This document shows, piece by piece, positions 1 to 27,939 of a DNA stretch of 64,000 bases; the first letter of the stretch is position 1, and each line of letters opens with the position of its first letter. Under the pieces are notes generated by a model. The model saw only the letters and a program-made list of their open reading frames with translations. It searched no databases and had not been told where the DNA came from. The DNA is from Ciona intestinalis. Taxonomy: Eukaryota > Chordata > Ascidiacea > Phlebobranchia > Cionidae. The DNA is taken from positions 1 through 64,000 of the forward strand of contig NW_004190381.2 of assembly GCF_000224145.3 (NCBI RefSeq), in the 5' to 3' direction. The position numbers were made by a program, and so were the translations under genes.

Positions 1-587
1 CCATTTAGCCTCCCATTCACCCCTTTATGTTTATTATCAATATAAGAAGACTGGGAGAATTGGGAATCCGCAACTGAACCATTTTCCACACCAAGCTTTT
101 GGTAACAAGCTAAAAAAATAAAAGTCGATATCAGAAATTTTTTCGATTATTTACTGTAAAAAACTTAACACTGTTTTTTGGATATTATATGTAGCAACTT
201 TTTCGGAAATTAAAAACAAACAAATTTTGGCAAACATGTTATATAATTTCATATTTAAATCTTATATGTGGTGATTAGACAATTTCTTAAAGTAGTATTT
301 ATTTATAGCAAATTTTAACAACTGTTGTTTTGTTGGTAATTCCTTTCTCTTCGCTTGATTGATTTAATCTTTGCCGATGTGTTTAACAGAAAAAATAAAA
401 AATGATAGTTTGTTATATGTGGACATTAACATAAATATACATATTGTTACAACAATTTCTTAGATTTTCTGCATCTTTGCTTGACAATGATGTTTAAAAC
501 ATCTTTTATAATTTTGAAGTAAATGGGCTAACTAGAAACTTGCGTGTCACCAAATTATTATCAACTTTGTTTCCATACATTACTTAC

Positions 588-15738
<15,151 letters not shown>

Positions 15739-16230
15739 TTTGTTACATTTATTCTTTGTTTGCCACAAAAGTACGTTTAAGCTGTAGAAATAATAATAAA
15801 TATTTAGACAAATAGTAGAATGCATATGGTACATAGTTTACTACTAAATCAGACGAGAAAATACAGTTAAAAGGTGTCCCATCTTTCCCCACCCCACTTC
15901 CCCACTTAAAATGGAGACAAATAATAGAATGCATACACTGCATGCTATATATACGTAGACATGGTTTATGTAACAGATCAAATGTAATGTTTGCGCGTCA
16001 GTCATTGTACCAGGTATGGTATTGTATATTAATCATTTAAAGAAAGCAAGTAAACAATGCTGGTTGGTTGTTTGTACATGAATATAGTAGTTAGGTTAAG
16101 CGGGTCACTTCAAGTCCCGAGACTACGTTCATTCGCATGGTGTCGAACTCGTGTTCAAGTTATCGATAAGTAAAATTAAAAATTAACGAAAACTTGTCAC
16201 AAATAAAATGTTTAAAATACATTTGCGTAA

Positions 16231-16428
16231 TATAGTTGGGTGGGGAAAACGGGACACCTTGAGCACTTAATGTCCAAATATCCTGATCGTGTTTTAAACA
16301 ATTAACAACGGTCAATGGGAGTCGTAAGGATACGATTTTAAAATTCTTTGAATGTTCTTTGTTTGCTACCAAATTGGACGAGAAAATATATTGTTGAAAT
16401 GTGTCCCATTTTTCCCCACCCTACTATA
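16231..16428. mobile_element. MITE, full length
   Basis: Both inverted ends are present (TATAGTTGGGTGGGGAAAAC and CCCACCCTACTATA). It lies upstream of the lectin gene. Confidence 0.85.
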
Positions 16429-16429
16429 C

Positions 16430-17450
16430 CCAAAAAACGACGCTGACCTCAATTGCACGCAAATGTTAAAACCCGGGGGGGGGCCCCCCCCCCCTTTTGG
16501 GGGGGCCCCCCTAAGAAATTAAAGCTAGAGTTGAATTAGAAAAAGTGAGCATTGGAAAAACTCTTTCGTAGACAAAGTTTATCGTCCCCCCTGCTATTTT
16601 ATCGACGCACTGATTATAGACCACGTTTTATTTTACCTTCGAAAATAAACAGTAACGTTCGCTTTATTATATTAATCGTTTAAAATTTCTATGTAACACA
16701 GCTTATGCCCTGTACATGTTATATTTTCGACCTGGTATTTATAGGGTAATAAGCCAAACTTGGCCTAAATCCTAGGTCCTCTAGGACCTCATCCATATAG
16801 AATGGAATACACCACTTTCTTCGACCTGTGTGTATTAACAGACTAACGAATTCTCGTCTACTATGTTGCATTATAACGATCGTTGTGTGTATTTAATGCA
16901 ACTGGTGGAACGTAGAACGCGGACCGCATAATGTTCTTGTGTAATCAGGAAATGCAACGATATTAATGTAAATACCTAGTTAAGTATTAATTGAACGCAT
17001 GCCTGGCACAAAAAGGTTGGCAAAGTGGAGACAACGGCGATAAATTCGTTAAACAGGATATCAAACGTTAATGGCTGGTGTAATGGGCAATTCGCGTGCT
17101 TTGTTCTTTTATCGTTTTATTTTTCAAAGTACGTTTAACATGAAATAAAAAGAACATAAAATATAGATATTGTTGAATAAAAACATCTGCCTTAAAGCGA
17201 TGTAAAAATAGATATCCGCTGTGTGGCGCCCAAGATCGATTTTCGCTTAAAAAAATTACTATTGCAATTTTAACATTTTTGCTGAGCACATTTATATTAT
17301 TTTAACGATGCTCGCGTTACAGTTGAACGACGCTCTTTTTTAGTCGCAAGGACACAGTTATATAACTATGTAAATATTCTTTGTTTACTACCATTTGGAA
17401 CATATAAAAGATTGAAAATGTAGGCCATCTCATCCCAGCGTAGTATATAA
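16430..17450. other. Intergenic stretch, G/C homopolymer block, no gene seen
   Basis: At 16470-16512 runs of G and C alternate (GGGGGGGGG then C runs, TTTT, G runs, C runs), which looks like a sequencing or joining artefact. At 16740-16810 lies a short repeat with GGTCCTCTAGGACCTCATCC, also found near 3285 and 52440. No coding pattern is visible in the rest. A partial MITE right end lies near 17380-17440. Confidence 0.6.
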
Positions 17451-17648
17451 ATAGTAGAGTGGGGAGAAGATGGGACACCTTTAGCACATAATATCCAAAT
17501 ATTCTGATCGTGTTTTAAACAATTAACAACGGTCAATGGGAGTCGTGAGGATACGGTTTTATAAATACTTGAATGTTCTTTGTTTACTACCAAATGGAAA
17601 TAAAAAAATGACATAAAAATGTGTCCCATCTCACCCCACCCTATTATA
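17451..17648. mobile_element. MITE, full length
   Basis: Left end ATAGTAGAGTGGGGAGAAGA, right end CTCACCCCACCCTATTATA, with the standard core between them. Confidence 0.85.
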
Positions 17649-17649
17649 C

Positions 17650-19078
17650 GTCTTTATAATCGGAAAGAAACGGACTTGCCTTGCCTTGAAGCAGACGGTA
17701 TTGTACGTTACAATGAACATTTGTTTCCCAGGCTTTCAATCCATGGTTGCGGAGGAAGCAATCGGTGGCGATTACAAGCGACTACTTGTCGCGAAACACG
17801 GGGAGGTTGTATCATAATAGCACCGGAACCCACCATTACAAGTAGTTGCTTGTCAAGGCACAAGTTCGAAGTTGAAATTGCGACACGCGGTCAACTGGTA
17901 CAAGTATTGTGGCTGCAGTTTGGCAAGCTATGTCGGTGGGAAATGAGAGAAAACGATTTCACTTCCGACTTGTGAGCTCAGTCGCTCAGTTCTCACCTCG
18001 TAATGACTTAATTGCACGATTTTGAACGAAATTCGGGGGAAAAATACACCGCAGACTCGTGTATATGTATGGTACCAGGGGGCGAGATGGATACCGTTAG
18101 AACTAATTTCCCATGTTTTTCTAATCCTTTTTTGAAGTATTAAAAAACGCAGTTTTAAAGTCGTGGAAATATACGGTTATGCATTTTTAAGTAAATATCC
18201 TCTTTAACTAAACCAAACCCTACTATATAGTATTCGGGAATCCAAAAATAAAATTCTTGAAATATTCTTTGTTGCTAGGAAAATGGAACGATAAAAGAAA
18301 ATCGAAACCTGGACTAACTTGACCCCTTATTCTGCATGGCAAAACTGGCCAGTTAAGTTTACTCTTCCCACACTGCCAAAACAAAAGTATGCGGTAAATA
18401 AACAAACTGTATTCTGCATGGAACAAACTTAATCGTTTGCAAACTGTATGGATTTGTCGCTGTCATGGCGCTCGATTTTTCACGGGAATGTTTTCTGCCG
18501 TAATCCGCGGCTGATCGCATCCCGAATCTTGATTAACGATGTGTTTGCGGAAGTGAGATAAAGACTTTCCAAGTTAGAAGATAAAGCGGTCGGCCTGTCG
18601 TGTGCCGTCTTTCCCAATCGGCCGTAAGACGCCGCATGCCGTCACGCCGACGATTCCCAATCGCCCTTTTCCGGCGAGACCGCGGTTAAAGCGACAGGCT
18701 TAAGGACTTGTGCAAATTCGTCATGGCTGGCACGAGTAAAAGTGACTATTGTGAATCTACCTGTAGGGTTGGGCAACCCCTTATCGCTGATCGATTGGCC
18801 GTTTGTGAATAACAATAACGATTGGTCATTTTTGTGCCGCAACTAGGCGGCTGCATGGCTAAGCGAACAAAGCGTGAATTATTTTAATACAATGGCCGAT
18901 TATGCCAAGTATTCTAGTTCATAAGTTTTTCGTTTTATTTTCATTGCTTTGCATTATTAGATGTCCGTATTCTTCGAACTAAATTTTGTAGATATTGTAT
19001 TCCAAGTAATGGTGGTTGAATTACGTTGTTATGTATTTTATCCACTAGAAACGAAGGTGTGACATATGTGGCATAAAT
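17650..19078. other. Intergenic, largely single-copy, no gene supported
   Basis: An open frame at 17619-17975 (118 codons) starts inside a MITE and shows no family resemblance. The segment 18440-18860 is richer in G+C than its surroundings and free of the common repeats. It could hold regulatory sequence for the flanking genes, but nothing here shows that directly. Confidence 0.5.
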
Positions 19079-19268
19079 GGTGGGAAAAGACGGGCGTCTT
19101 TGCCACATAATATCCAAATATTCCGATCGTGTTTTAAACAATTAACAACGGTCTATGGTGGAGGGTCGTGAGAATACGGTTTCATAATTCTTTGAATGTT
19201 CTTTGTTTACTACCAAATGGGTAGAGAAAATAGAATTAAGGAGGTGTCCCATGTTCCCCTTCTAATAT
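19079..19268. mobile_element. MITE, diverged ends
   Basis: The core TCGTGTTTTAAACAATTAAC is clear. The left end is reduced to GTGGGAAAAGACGGGC and the right end to GTCCCATGTTCCCC. Confidence 0.75.
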
Positions 19269-19542
19269 ATAAAGATATCGGTATTTTCATTGCTTAGCGT
19301 CAGTGAATATCCGTTACATGGTTTTGGTTTCAAACTTGACGTCGTATTTAACTTAAAGGATAACAATAGAGACGAATCTTCATTACCGCCCCAGACGTCT
19401 GTGTATACACGGGTTTCTATAAATTCTATACAAACCCTATACAAACAAAACATTGGATTAAAAATACGGCTCGCTTGCTTTAGTAAGAACATCTTCTCCA
19501 ACAAAGCACAAATATATGTAAACAGTTTGTTGCCCGGAGTTG

Positions 19543-19710
19543 TATAGTAGAGTGGGGGAAGATGGGACACCTTTTCATTCTATTTTCTCGTCCAATTTGG
19601 TGGGAAGCATAAAAAACTTAACAAATTATGAAACCTTATCCCTACGACTCCCATATGCCGATGTTAAGTATATAAAACTAAAGGTGTCCCATCTTACCCC
19701 GCCCTACTGT
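19543..19710. mobile_element. MITE, internally shortened
   Basis: Both inverted ends are intact, but the core between the middle and the right arm is deleted, giving 168 bp instead of about 195. Confidence 0.8.
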
Positions 19711-22530
19711 ACATCGTCTTTGATAAAAAAGGTCATCGCGGATCGTTGTTCTATTTTGTCTAATAAATCATGGCGAACAAAATGCTCGCTGTTGTGTTTT
19801 TACTTTTGTGTACAAGTTCAAATTGTCCCGAAGTCTCTTTTTAAAAGTACGAGTTTGGTTTTCGACGTTGGAGGTCTAAGTGAGATCACTATCTATACAA
19901 ACTGTATGACAAGCATGGTAATCTTGGCGAAGTTGTTGGATTCAAGTCGTAAGAATGTTTCAATTAGTCGGACGATGCGGTCGTACACAGTTAAGTTTGT
20001 TGTGTACACTGTCCGGTGATGGAGCTCGGCGTCGTTACAAAATATCCAAGTCTCATAACGACAAGTATACCCGCTCGGTGGGCGGTGCCGATTTAACGGT
20101 AAATCGCTCTTTTCACGCATATGATGAGCAGTCGCATCGCAAGATAAATATTTAAATAATTTCGCGATCCCTGAAGAAGTGTTTGAGTCTTCTGTTTGGT
20201 TGTAAAGGCTAAACAGCCACATCATTTCAATTCCACTTTATCCAGAACACACAAAGACTTAGGTAGTAACTCAACCTTGAAAAGTGCGCACTGCGCCTGG
20301 CACCCTTGTATCCGGCCCTTAGCTTTCGCCATAAACGAGCCACGTTGACGCATCACCGGCATAGAGGAGCGCAAAGCCACATACGCCGGAATAATCCGGT
20401 CAACGGCGGAAGGAACCCGTCACCTCGCTGGCTGATTTGTGGGCAGGAGGGAACGATTTGTTTTATTTAAAACAAGGAGTCGCCGGTCACTGTGGCAGTT
20501 TGTCTTTAGTTTATGAAAGGAACAACCTGTTAGTGATAAAGATCGAACGTTCGGCTTTTCTAAAATAAATACAAGTACCGCACGCAGCTTCACAGTTTAA
20601 ACTAAACGTCCGCATTTCATATAAATCTTTTGGTAAAACCGAGTATAATATACGCCAAGGAGTTAGCTATATAATATATTACTCATAAACTCACACGCCG
20701 CAAATTTTAATGGAAAATTATCAGCTGTCATAATTTTGATGCAGAATGATGTAAACGCGAATTAAGCGCAAACATAAGATCTGTGGCGTCGATTTAAAAC
20801 GTTTGAATCTCAATAAAAATGACAGAATAATCCTACTCACTTGATCATGTAAAGAAAATCATCCAGCCAGTTACTTTATGTATATTTCTGCATTAAACAG
20901 GGTGTTTTGTTGGATTTGTGGGACCGAAGATGTTTTTCTTTCCTTAAGTGAAGCATCAAGACTAATTCGAAACGCGTTACCCTGTCACTGCTACCACGTC
21001 AGCGCTGTCAAACAAATTGTGGAATTTCACTGTTTTAGGGGTGGTCGGTTGGTCGGTGGAAAAAAGGATTATCTTTAATGTCGATCGGCTACTAGATATC
21101 AAACGATGAACTGTAAACAACAAGTGAAGCTAAGAGTTGAAGCGTCGCCAACGCGCGCTGCTCTGTATAGCGCTTGCGATTTCATGGTAGTCTAATCTTG
21201 TTGGCCATTTTGATGCGCCGGCCGCTGGTATAAAATGACCTAAGTAAAAGAACCTCCATGTGTGGTCGGAGTCTGCTAGTTTATGTGTTGACGCTAACTA
21301 AGTCACATCCGAAGATCGGCTTTGCACGGCTTGGTTGCTTTGATTGACACGAGACACCAGGGTGGAGGCGACACAAAAACGGCACACGCCAGTTAAGATT
21401 ATAACCCTCGCTTTTCGCCGCGAAGGCACACCAGACATGGCGAGCAGCCCAACGATCTGGTATCGCTGATTCATAGGAACGTAAGCAAAGCCAGTATCTT
21501 ATTATTAGATCAGCGAAGTGGTTTTAATAGTCATAAACCTTACGCATTTTGATTTCATTTTAAAGGAATTTTAAAACAGATAACGATTATATACAAAAGT
21601 ACCTTAGAGGAGACGATTAGCGGCCGCCATTTTTCTGACGTGTGGCGTTCGGGTCGCGGGTGCTTTAACTCGTAAAACAAGGCGAGCTCGTGAACAAGAT
21701 GCAAGTAGGAGGTATAAGGATCGTGTGTGGTCGGATTGTGTCAGTCTACTATCTCGTGTTCCATCGTAGATATTATCAAGGGTGAAACGACTGAGCAACG
21801 GTGGGGGACGAGTAAGGCCGATCGTGGCCAACGTTATGGCGCTGGTGTCCGTATATACAACAAGATTGTAACTTTGAACAAGAGATGGAATATTAACGTG
21901 ATAGAACTGGCGCAAAGAGAAACGTTAAGCAGGCTGCAGTGGGTTGGAATAAGTAGTTATCTAGGGGATGTGGGGTGTATTAAATATTAATCGTGGTTCG
22001 TTTTATCTTAAAGTTGAATTCCCGAGGCTTGTAAGTTGTGGAAGATTGCCAAAACCGGATCCAATACGACAGAAAGTTCTTTCCGTTCCCGAACTCACGA
22101 GTACGCAGTCACAGAAGAAATTTCAACGCCATATATGCTGAGACAAGGAGAAACGGACGGTTGTAAAATGGAGACGCAGCAAGTCAGGTTTTGGCAGCAT
22201 TCACGTTGGTTGCTGCTACAAATGTAAAGCTTTGGGGGAAGTATAAATTCAAACCACAGTTAAATGTGGTTAGACTTGGTGAGAAATTGCACAAGGACTT
22301 ATACGATGGTAGAAGTCAGAATAGATGAAATATAAGTTATACTAAAAGAATATTCAGCGACAGCTAATATGGTGTACAATAAATGCAAAATGCGTTTTAT
22401 TTACTTGAAAAGCATAGAGAAAAGCTATATAGCAAGTCTAAACCTAAACTTAAATATATTCATGCGTTGATTGATTTCAGATCAAATAAATGGTGGAATT
22501 TTACATTATAATTGCTATATACTGATTTTT
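19711..22530. other. Repeat-poor region upstream of Fezf
   Basis: About 2.8 kb with almost no MITE or SINE sequence, which is unusual in this window. Open frames at 21727-21990 and 22036-22227 have no recognisable family and no phase-consistent splicing to the Fezf exons. The absence of insertions right upstream of a developmental regulator fits cis-regulatory constraint. That is inference. Confidence 0.5.
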
Positions 22531-25500
22531 ATGATGAAAACGAAGCCACAGTTTTATATTGAAAATCTTTTGGCTGAAGACAAGAAAACAACCCGGACGA
22601 ATTTATCGAAAGAAACTTCAAGAAATGATGAACATCGTTTGGATGCACGAGGAGGGGTAAGAAGATAAAGTTGATATTTTTGTGTTTTTTTTTTTCAAAA
22701 CTAGAAACATATGGTAGGGTGGGAGAAGATGGGACACCTTAGCACATAATATCCAAATACTTTAACTGTGTTTTAAACAATTAACAACGGTATATGGGAG
22801 TCGTGTGGATACAGTTTTATGATTTTTTGAATTTTCTTTGTTTACTTCCGAATGGGACGAATAAATAGGATGAAAAGGTGTCCCATCTTTCCCCACATTA
22901 CTCTATATAGCAAGATATATGAGGAGAGATAAAATAATAAAAGTTGATATTTTTGTATGATTTTCAAAAGTAGATAAACAGACAGCTAAATATAAGAGAA
23001 GAAGTGAATTTGTTTGTGTTTTTAATTGTTGCAAAAAATAGAAAAACCTAAAGCTAGATATAAAGGTTAAATACGCTGCGTATACTGGCTTTTATAAAAT
23101 ATCTAAATTTCTTGAAATAAGTCAAAGTTAGATGAAGAAGAGAAAAGATTACAAAAGTTGTAAAAACTTGTTTGGGTTTTTGTCACAAATAATAAACGTT
23201 TTATAATGCGTATTCTGATATTTTTGAACAGTTTAATGGACTTAGTTTTTTATGTAATCGTTGTTGAATTATGTTATTTTATGTTTTATTCACTGGAACT
23301 AAATATGTTACATACGTGAAACGAGGGTATCGCTAACACAAAATATCCCATATTACTTAATCGTGTTTCTACAATTAATAAAACGCTATTTTTATTTAAT
23401 CTTGTTCTTTTTTTCACAATTAACAAAACGCCATTTAACAGTCGTGATGCTACATATATAAAATTCCACAAATATTCTTTATTTACTACCAAATAAGACG
23501 ACACAAGCTGATATGTACCGTGCGATAACATTGTTGTTTTTTTCAGTTTTACCGTTTAAATATATAGTAGAGTGGGGGAAGATGGGACACTTTTTCATTC
23601 TATTTTCTCGCCCCACTTGATAGTAAACAATAAAAATTCAAATAGTTATAAAACGGTATCCTCGCGACTTCCATAGACATTGTTAATTGTTTAAAACATG
23701 ATCAGGATATTTGGATATTATGTGATAAAGGTGTCCCATATCCCCCATCTTACTATAAATTCTGAAATTAAATACCTCTGACTGAGTTACGCTAAAGTTT
23801 ACCGTTTAATAAATTACTGCTAAAAGTTCTTTCTAGCGTTATAGTAACAGCAGGACGCAAGGTTTTATTTACATTTTGCTGCCCTTGTTAGTTTTCTTGC
23901 CAAGTAGCGAATTATATTGTGGGTTTAACAACCACGCTTTTACTTTATGGCGTGTTTTTACTGACTGACATTTTGCTGCTAATTCCTTCTCTTCGTTGTT
24001 TTAATATATTAATCTTCGCTACTGTATTCGAACAGTTATAAAAGTATGTTAGAAGTGAGCGCTATATTGGAAAAAATACAACATAACGATGATAAAATAT
24101 ATTCCAATGGAAAATCGTCTGTTTAAAGACAGCACGTTATTACACATGTCAAATTTAAAAATAATTATTTTCTCGTGTTAAAACAGTTTCTCTAACGGTT
24201 TTTATAGAATTTTAGTTTTGGAATAAATGTAACTTATTTTACCTTCACATGGCGGGGCAACGACAGTCGTTATAACACGGGTGTTTCAAGTTCATTCTAT
24301 ATAACCTATTTTACTGCTTTAATAGTATAATGTTAAATGTTTAACTTTATTTAAACAACTTTTTTGGGCAGCGTTTATGGTGTCGACAGCACATATGTGT
24401 TGCGTGGAATGTAGCTCTGTGGGGTAAGATGGTTTCCCAAAATATTTCATATTTCCTAATCATGTTTTTAACAGTTAACGATGCTCTTTTAGTGTCGTGA
24501 GAATACGGTTATGTAAATTTGTGAATGTTTTAGATTATTTACAAACAAGTGAATAAAAGAAAAGATGTCCCATCTTACCTCAACCTACTATATATAATAT
24601 TAGAGATTTCTGGTAAAAATTTAAACAGATTTTCCCCTGATTAAACTTAATTAATATGTGTTCAGGTATATCGATGATTAGAACGATTTGTCTAATGTCA
24701 GCTTTGCGTTGTAAATCACACGTTCATTTTTCCGATTATATACAAAATCTAAATTTAGATTTTACTTTATTTTCGGAACAAAAAATTTACTTTTATAAAC
24801 GAAAGTTTAAATTGTTCAAAATAATTTTGGTCTTATCGTTAATTGACATTTAAAGTGTGGGAAACTTTCACTTTTTCAGGTAATGCAGGTTGATCCGTGT
24901 AATTGCCTTATCTTGCTATTTATGTGGCTGATATTTATTCACGTTACGAGTCAATTGCTTGTCGCAATTCATTCAATCGGTTTAACGAATTTTTGTTTGT
25001 TTTTAGCAGAGCCAAATCTCCGGGAGTTCTTCCGATGTCTACTTCGCGGTCGATGGCGAGAGCAAAGTTCGAAGTAGGGCACAATCACCACTTCCGATAT
25101 CGGTGCGTTCTGAGAACACCAACGGTGGTAAAAGAATCGCTGAGCGCTTAACCATCAACGATAGACAAGCAACTGCCATCAGAAGTGATTTTATTTTGAG
25201 AGGAAAGGAACCAGCGGTCGCTGATGTAATGCAGCCATCATGGCAGTTAAACTGTTTCAATGAACGTGGCTTACCGTTTAGCCCACTGTCGGTAATTTAC
25301 GGCCAAAAGCGAAAGCCGCATCGTGTGCAACAGGACCTTAAACACAGTGGGCTAATTGAGCAATTAAACTCATACCGCTTGCCCAACAACGCACAATATT
25401 TATTTCCTGGTTGTTCTACATGCTGTGAGACGAGTGGTGGTCATTTACTTGCTAAACCTCGCTGCGATTTCTCTCATTTCGACAACTCATCCATACATTG

Positions 25501-27939
25501 GTGTTGGAGCCACCAACAAGCTTTAACGGCGCTCGCACTTCGACAGAAAACACTGAAAACCTTCAACTCGTTCCCGAGTTACGTTTTACCGCAGCCTACC
25601 TTCCATCCGTCCGCCTTCCAATACACTTTTGAAAACGCGGCTCTTCTGGGCATACAGAGGGACACCTGTCAATCAAACGAGCGCAGAATGCTAAGAGAGC
25701 AAGCTGGAAAAATTCCGAACTATTTCAATGGAAATTCTCTTCGTAGCAAAAGTTTTATTCGAAACGAAAAACTACTCCCCGCGACGCGCGAGCAGCTATC
25801 AGCGTATGATATACTGTCTGATAAGGCCATCTACGACGGCGATCTGCCCGACCGCCATATTGTACACGCTGAAGGCCGGGAGGCGTCCAGGCCTATGTCG
25901 GGGTGTTACGCAACATTTGATTCTTCACACAATGAGTCGTCGCTATCAGATGTATCAGTGTTATCGGCCAAGTCCAACGAAACGAACCCAGAAATATCGA
26001 ATTCTTCGTTTCAGTTGAACGTTAGTGGGGAAACGAGGAAAAACAATTTCAGTTGCGGGGTAAGATAAGCTTTGTGTATTACAGTTGGGGTAAGATGGGA
26101 CAACTTTATCACATAAAATCCAAACATTCTGATGTGTTTTAAACAATTAACAATGGTCTATGGGAGTCGTGAGGATACGGTTTTATAATTCTTTGAATGT
26201 TCTTTGTTTACTATACCAAATATGACGATAAATAGAATGAAATGATGTCCCATCTCCCCCCACTTTACTATATATTGCATGCAATACCAATATAGCTAAA
26301 GGCATAATACATGGAAACTTCGGCACAAATACCGGAATTAGAAATCCTAAGGATGAGGGTTCGAATCCAGATAGTGGATACAACTTGCACATATCGACCA
26401 TTTTGATTTATTGGCCAATACACAACTATTGTGTTTCATTTTGTTTGAATGAAACGAAAAGGATATATGTCCTTGGGCAAAAAAGGACAAAACTAATTTG
26501 GACTGCATGGGTGAACGTTGGCTGCTTTAAGTAAAACACATACAAGGCCGTTGTTTAAGTTATACATAGTAGGATGGGGGAGATGGGACACCTTTTTATT
26601 CTATTTTCTTATCCCATTTGGAAGTAAACTAAGAACGTTTAAAAAATTATAAAATCGTATCCTCACGACTTTCATAGACCGTTGTTAATTGTTTAAAACA
26701 CGATTAGGATATTTGGATATTATGTGCTAAAGGTGTCTCGTCTTCTACCGCAGCAAGAAACGTTCTTCTTGATTTAAAATAAATGTTCTTGATTTGAAAT
26801 GGGAAATCAAGGGTAAAGATTTCCCGCGGTAATATAGAAATGTCATCTTATAATTGCAGATCTGCGGAAAGACGTTCAAGGCACAATACAACTTGACCCG
26901 TCACATGCCTGTACACACAGGGGCGCGACCTTTCGTTTGTAAAGTTTGTGGGAAAGGATTCCGACAAGCGAGTACATTGTGNNNNNNNNNNNNNNNNNNN
27001 NNNNNNNNNNNNNNNNNNNNNNNNNNNNNNNTTTAATTTTATTTTACCGTTCCTTTTTGTTTAAACAAGGAGTATTTAAAGAATAATGTAACCGTATTAT
27101 CGCGACTCTATGAACGTTAATTGTTAAAGCGCGATTAGATAATATAGTAGGGTGGGGGAAGATGGGACACCTTTAGCACATAATATCTAAATATCCTGAT
27201 CGTATTCTAAACAATTAATAACATCAATGGCAGTCATGGGCATATAGTTTTATAATTTCTTGAATGTTCTTTGTTTACTACCAAATTGGGCGAGAAAATA
27301 GAGGTAAAAGGTGTCCCATCTTTCCCACCCTACTATATAGAATATTATTATGTGCAAAATGTATCCCAGGAAAGGCGATCGTTTTACTGCTTATTCGCTT
27401 GTCATCATTCTTTAAATAATATGATATTCACTATTGTTTTCGAAAAAGTAAATAAAAAAATTGTTACGTAACATTGAAGTAATAGGCGATACTTCTGCAC
27501 AATAACAGATTAGTTTAAGAACTTTAACATTTTTGGCATAAACAACTTGTTTGTTTTTTTTAAATTTAGTAATTTAGCTTCGTATACGTTGTTCGTAGCC
27601 TATACTGTAGCGGTACAGCGTACAACTTATTTTAAGTGGGGGAAATGTAAACAACCGAGCTTTTGAGAAATCGTTATAGTTTCGCCACACAAGGAGAATG
27701 GATAGCTAAGGCGTAATGAGTTACATACAGCTTACCGGCTATGTGACAACTTCGGTACATCAGTCATTGTTAGAAATGTTTTTCAGATCTACAACCTTAC
27801 GTTCCACATGCACACCCATAAGGAGATCAAACCGTTTACTTGCACCGTGTGCGGGAAGGGATTCTGCAGAAATTTCGACCTAAAGAAACACGCGAGAAAA
27901 CTCCACGGGAAAACAAATGGGATTCGCAAAGCTGGATAA
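22531..27939 (+). CDS. Fezf: Fez-family C2H2 zinc-finger transcription factor (internal gap)
   Basis: Exons are 22531-22656, 25007-26059, 26860 into the N gap at 26982, and 27787-27939 (stop TAA). Exon 1 encodes an eh1-like Groucho-binding motif, FYIENLL, starting at residue 8 (family form FSIxxIL). Exon 2 (351 codons) is a long low-homology linker ending FSCG. Exon 3 starts [19 protein letters not shown] and runs through [17 protein letters not shown] to the gap. The last exon gives NLTFHMHTH of finger 5 and [19 protein letters not shown] of finger 6. Fezf proteins have six fingers, so the rest of finger 2, fingers 3-4 and most of finger 5 are missing in the gap. Nuclear repressor, forebrain/anterior neural patterning in the family. 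Introns are phase 0 where they can be checked. Confidence 0.92.
22711..22907. mobile_element. MITE, full length, Fezf intron 1
   Basis: Begins ATGGTAGGGTGGGAGAAGAT about 55 bp after the exon 1 donor and ends CCCCACATTACTCTATA. Confidence 0.8.
23563..23756. mobile_element. MITE, full length, Fezf intron 1
   Basis: Left end TATAGTAGAGTGGGGGAAGA, right end CCCATATCCCCCATCTTACT. Confidence 0.85.
24416..24593. mobile_element. Divergent MITE relative, Fezf intron 1
   Basis: Left end GTGGGGTAAGATGGTTTCCC, right end GTCCCATCTTACCTCAACC. The core carries AATCATGTTTTTAACAGTTA, so it belongs to the GGTAAGATGG sub-type rather than the main type. Confidence 0.65.
26081..26273. mobile_element. MITE, full length, Fezf intron 2
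   Basis: Starts ACAGTTGGGGTAAGATGGGA only about 21 bp after the exon 2 splice donor, and ends CCCACTTTACTATA. Confidence 0.8.
26563..26750. mobile_element. MITE, right end eroded, Fezf intron 2
   Basis: Left end CATAGTAGGATGGGGGAGAT is clear. The right end stops at GGTGTCTCGTCTTC. Confidence 0.75.
26982..27031. other. Fezf: 50-N assembly gap inside the Fezf zinc-finger exon
   Basis: The gap follows ...GCGAGTACATTGTG in the middle of finger 2. What the family has between this point and the last exon is about 80 codons, more than 50 bases could hold, so the N run is a placeholder length. Confidence 0.9.
27143..27338. mobile_element. MITE, full length, Fezf intron 3
   Basis: Both inverted ends are intact (TATAGTAGGGTGGGGGAAGA and CCCACCCTACTATA). 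Confidence 0.87.

Noticed and set aside
1..587. Further lectin exons on the minus strand left of 588
   Set aside because: The sequence is AT-rich, with no domain motif or phase-matching acceptor found. The next exon must lie outside the window.
17619..17975. 118-codon open frame on the plus strand
   Set aside because: It begins inside a MITE, has no family resemblance, and has no plausible splice partners.
21604..22227. Open frames of 60-100 codons upstream of Fezf
   Set aside because: No recognisable domain. Frames overlap on both strands, and none joins Fezf exon 1 in phase.
26280..26400. tRNA-like segment with GGGTTCGAATCC
   Set aside because: The B box is good, but no acceptor stem or cloverleaf can be formed around it. 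A decayed tRNA-derived SINE is more likely than a tRNA gene.
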